Of a DNA stretch of 64,000 nt, positions 61,682 to 64,000 are shown piece by piece. The DNA is from Chlorogloeopsis sp. ULAP01 (GTDB lineage: Bacteria > Cyanobacteriota > Cyanobacteriia > Cyanobacteriales > Nostocaceae), in contig NZ_JAUDRH010000013.1 of assembly GCF_030381805.1 (NCBI RefSeq), forward strand, positions 62,001-126,000, given 5' to 3'. The notes beneath the pieces are model-generated. The model was not told the DNA's origin. It searched no databases and was given only the letters and a program-made list of their open reading frames with translations. Each line of letters starts with the position of its first letter. Within the stretch, counting starts at the first letter, position 1. The translations under genes were made by a program, and so were the position numbers.

Positions 61682-62806
61682 ATGCAGAGCAATTTAGTTA
61701 AATCGCCTCCTGCTGCTGCGGGGGAAAGTTTACCAATTGGGGTAACAGAAACTACTATTTATGAGCGTGGTGAGCAACAATTTATACAACTGCTTGCCAC
61801 AGATAATTTAGATCAAAAATTGGCTAGAGAACCCTTACTTGCCAGTGAATTTGAGGGCGCGCTTTCTTTGGGGATTCGTGCTGCTTATCATAATGGTACT
61901 GGTGATCATACGGCTCATCTTTTTCTCCAACGTATACTCTATGGTATTAATCGCTTAAACCTTTTCTGGTATGACGATTTGCGCCACTATACTAATGAGC
62001 GATCGCTCTACCTATACAAGATACGTGATCAAATCGAGACAGCTTGGCAAGAATGGGAATTAGCAAAAATCGATGTGGCAGCTTTGCAGCAGTTAGATGT
62101 CAAGCAAGCGCTGATTGAACGTACTGCATACGATTTAGATCCGCCTTTGTCAGCAGGAAGTCGTTACATCCGCGAGCAAATGACAGAAATTGGTTATCGT
62201 CATTTATTAGCGATCGGCTCATTTGATGGGTTAGTTGAGGGCAGTCGTCTTTCCCGCATTCTTGGTGGTGCTGCGAATCCAGTCCAATGTACTCTTGTCA
62301 AGGTATTACTGGAAGAATACGGTAACGGTCGCTTCTCTCGCAAGCATTCTACATTTTTTGCTCAAATGCTAGCTGAGTTTGGCATGAACACCGAACCAGA
62401 AGGATACTTTGATTTGGTACCCTGGGAAGTTTTAGCTTGTGCCAATCATAACTTTTTACTGACCGAGTGCAAGCGACATTTTCTGCGTTATAGCGGTGGT
62501 TTAACCTATTTTGAGGTTGCAGGGCCTTCTGCTTATAGAAATTATCTTACAGCCGCCCAACGTCTAGGATTATCAGATGCGGCGATGGGTTATTGGGAAC
62601 TGCACATTCGAGAAGATGAACGCCACGGGCGCTGGATGTTGGATGATGTGGCTTTGCCTCTAGCAGAATTGTACCCTAATGATGCGTGGGAGCTAGTACT
62701 GGGTTATGACCAAGAAAAGTTAATGGGCGATCGCGCTGCCGAAGCAGTTGTGCAATCAATCTACCAAGTAGAACAAAGCACTCCACTCGCTCCGGAAAAA
62801 CACTAA
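61682..62806 (+). CDS. heme-oxygenase-like iron-containing redox enzyme
   Basis: A 374-residue helical protein of the heme-oxygenase-like diiron (HDO) type. Likely metal-binding segments are LLEEYGNGRFSRKH (about 208-221, Glu and His) and ELHIREDERHGRWM (about 305-318, His, Asp and His). Members oxidise amino acids, fatty acids or other small substrates; the substrate here is unknown. There is no signal peptide or membrane helix. It is followed by an NPPY-type methyltransferase 90 bp later, which may or may not be linked. The upstream spacer is repeat-filled. Confidence 0.78.
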   Translation: MQSNLVKSPPAAAGESLPIGVTETTIYERGEQQFIQLLATDNLDQKLAREPLLASEFEGALSLGIRAAYHNGTGDHTAHLFLQRILYGINRLNLFWYDDLRHYTNERSLYLYKIRDQIETAWQEWELAKIDVAALQQLDVKQALIERTAYDLDPPLSAGSRYIREQMTEIGYRHLLAIGSFDGLVEGSRLSRILGGAANPVQCTLVKVLLEEYGNGRFSRKHSTFFAQMLAEFGMNTEPEGYFDLVPWEVLACANHNFLLTECKRHFLRYSGGLTYFEVAGPSAYRNYLTAAQRLGLSDAAMGYWELHIREDERHGRWMLDDVALPLAELYPNDAWELVLGYDQEKLMGDRAAEAVVQSIYQVEQSTPLAPEKH

Positions 62807-62950
62807 GCTCACTAATTCCAGATTTCTAATTTATTTAATTTATCTTTATTCCTTTAGTCAAAAATTCTCTACTAAAGGAGTAATTTTTGCTTGTGAATGA
62901 GATGTATACCTTACCAAAATCTGACTGATTGTAATTACTCACACACACAT

Positions 62951-63652
62951 ATGAAAGATATATTTTGTTGTCCGGAAGAGTCTAATTTCTACTCTAATTG
63001 TTTAGAAAATTTTGCATTGAGAAACTGTCAAAAATCTGAATGTATTGTGGAATTTGGTTCAGGAGATGGCACTCCGGTTATTAATTCTCTACTCAGAAAC
63101 AGATTTGATGGCATAATACATGGATTTGAATTAAATACCTCTGCCTGGAAGGTCGCCAACTCAATCATTGATGAATATAATCTAGGTCAAAAATATATAG
63201 TGCATAATTCATGTCTGTTTAACTCTTCCAACCTTGAAGCTGATTACCTTATCGCCAATCCACCTTACCTCCCTGCACCAGATCAAGATATTTATATGCC
63301 ACTTTTATTTGGAGGTATAGATGGAGCTACTGTTACCAATAACCTTTTGTCATTGGGTTATGAAAAGGTTTTACTGTTAATATCTAGCTTTTCTCATCCA
63401 CAAAGTACGATTAATCATGCAAAAGCCAATGGATATCATGTTAGTAATTTCATAGTATTACCCTTGAAATTTGGCTACTACAGTTCTGAGCCAAAAGTCA
63501 AAAAACATATAGAGGAATTACGCAAAAACAAAATGGCATTTTATTCTGGTGATTACTACTATTTAGCTGGTGTTTTATTTACAAAGTCCCAGGAAGAACC
63601 ACCCACAATTGATTTATCGAAAGAGTTAATGCAATTACTCACAAGCCTGTAG
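62951..63652 (+). CDS. NPPY-motif SAM-dependent methyltransferase
   Basis: A 233-residue class I methyltransferase from ATG 62951. Motif I reads IVEFGSGDGTPVINS (about 31-45) and the catalytic motif IV reads IANPPYLPAP (about 98-107). NPPY motifs methylate amide or amino nitrogens of proteins, DNA or RNA, as in HemK/PrmC. The lack of a DNA-recognition domain argues for a protein or small-molecule target. The frame opens at 62897, but its first 18 codons add a His/Cys-rich tail; a ribosome-binding site AAAGGAG lies far upstream, so the start is uncertain. Confidence 0.75.
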   Translation: MKDIFCCPEESNFYSNCLENFALRNCQKSECIVEFGSGDGTPVINSLLRNRFDGIIHGFELNTSAWKVANSIIDEYNLGQKYIVHNSCLFNSSNLEADYLIANPPYLPAPDQDIYMPLLFGGIDGATVTNNLLSLGYEKVLLLISSFSHPQSTINHAKANGYHVSNFIVLPLKFGYYSSEPKVKKHIEELRKNKMAFYSGDYYYLAGVLFTKSQEEPPTIDLSKELMQLLTSL

Positions 63653-63655
63653 AGA

Positions 63656-63934
63656 TTAACTCTTGTGTTTTTGAGAATAATTCTGACAAACCCTGCAAGT
63701 GTAATTTTTGGGTTCAAAGTCACGACAGCCTATTGCTTCCTCTGTACAAGCATTTATAGGATGTACTGTACATTTTAAGCGGTAATCATTTGTAAAATAT
63801 TCACAACCAGAACAGGGAATCTCATGTAATCTTTTCAGATGATATATCCCTTTTTTAAAAGATAGGATAATAGTCCAAAAACTAAGAATTGAAATTCCCC
63901 AAGCACAGGTTGTAAAAAAGATTTTACTTAGCAT
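63656..63934 (-). CDS. small Cys-rich membrane protein
   Basis: A 92-residue protein with one membrane helix (about 9-29), a short basic hinge and a Cys-rich part. The cysteines occur as CSGC (41-44), single Cys at about 55, 63 and 70, and CRVC (about 80-83). This could bind zinc or iron-sulfur clusters. It has no known name that I can give. It is convergent with the methyltransferase gene, with 3 bp between stops. Confidence 0.6.
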   Translation of the reverse strand: MLSKIFFTTCAWGISILSFWTIILSFKKGIYHLKRLHEIPCSGCEYFTNDYRLKCTVHPINACTEEAIGCRDFEPKNYTCRVCQNYSQKHKS

Positions 63935-63956
63935 GATTTGTCCTCAATTAGGTCTG

Positions 63957-63994
63957 AAAAAATAGCCTGCGACTAACTGCTATAAACCGCAGGC
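63957..63994 (-). terminator. minus-strand intrinsic terminator
   Basis: CGCAGGC (63988-63994) pairs with GCCTGCG (63965-63971) over a 16-base loop. On the minus strand a TATTTTTT run follows at 63964-63957. It would end a minus-strand transcript that enters from beyond the window, just before the small Cys-rich gene. Confidence 0.6.
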
Positions 63995-64000
63995 AGAAAA

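Noticed and set aside
1..64000. tRNA or rRNA genes
   Set aside because: No cloverleaf-like GTTCGANTC arm in a suitable context and no rRNA segments were found by eye; a tRNAscan-type search could still overturn this.

Overview
The window looks like chromosomal DNA of a cyanobacterium, most likely a filamentous, heterocyst-forming (Nostocales-type) one. Reasons: the octamer GCGATCGC (HIP1) recurs throughout, inside and between genes. The gene set includes geranylgeranyl reductase (chlP), the nitrogen regulator NtcA, an AMIN-domain TonB-dependent receptor and several cyanobacterial families (DUF3084, DUF3146, DUF1636). Spacers carry the dispersed palindromes and GGGGA/CCCCT-rich repeats usual in these genomes. 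I found no rRNA, tRNA, CRISPR array or intact insertion sequence.

Layout. 0.1-6.5 kb: a six-domain response regulator, an LLM-class flavin oxidoreductase, an Nramp-like membrane protein, a pentapeptide-repeat protein and a YkvA protein, all on the minus strand. 7-9.9 kb: ATP-dependent PEP carboxykinase, two tandem candidate small-RNA units on the opposite strand, and an MBL-like protein. 10-14.2 kb: an MFS exporter, a divergent pair of cell-wall enzymes (beta-lactamase-like serine hydrolase and NlpC/P60 endopeptidase) and a family-2 glycosyltransferase. 14.5-18.6 kb: PNPase, a J-domain-like coiled-coil protein and a DUF3146 protein. 19-22.6 kb: a two-gene ABC exporter predicted to be a heterodimer with one degenerate ATP site. 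22.7-30.3 kb: an iron-uptake neighbourhood (TonB receptor, siderophore-binding lipoprotein, DUF1636 protein, AraC regulator), interrupted by decayed copies of an Rpn/DUF2887 nuclease gene. The receptor and the main Rpn copy each carry one in-frame TAA stop.

30.7-39.3 kb: housekeeping genes including a YqgF-like nuclease, DUF3084, ntcA, divergent fabI-hisB, a GNAT acetyltransferase, cysA and chlP. 39.4-49.1 kb: a GH3-family protein with a repeat element read in frame inside it, a TPR protein, recF, a P-type Ca2+ ATPase and a transglutaminase-like protein. 49.2-53 kb: a macro-domain remnant, then a LysR regulator divergent from an SDR/DJ-1/DUF6220 operon. 53.1-64 kb: a PD-(D/E)XK nuclease with Cas4-like cysteines, a phosphohexomutase, LapA, an O-methyltransferase, a small lipoprotein, an FtsL-like protein with FtsI, a heme-oxygenase-like diiron protein, an NPPY methyltransferase and a Cys-rich membrane protein.

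The points most worth a second look are: the tandem small-RNA units at 8.7-9.05 kb, each with a direct repeat of 11-bp period and a terminator; the non-coding-type repeats read in frame inside two protein genes (about 1.3-1.45 kb and 39.84-40.13 kb); the two nearby Gln-to-TAA lesions; the Rpn remnants; and the possible leader ORF overlapping fabI.
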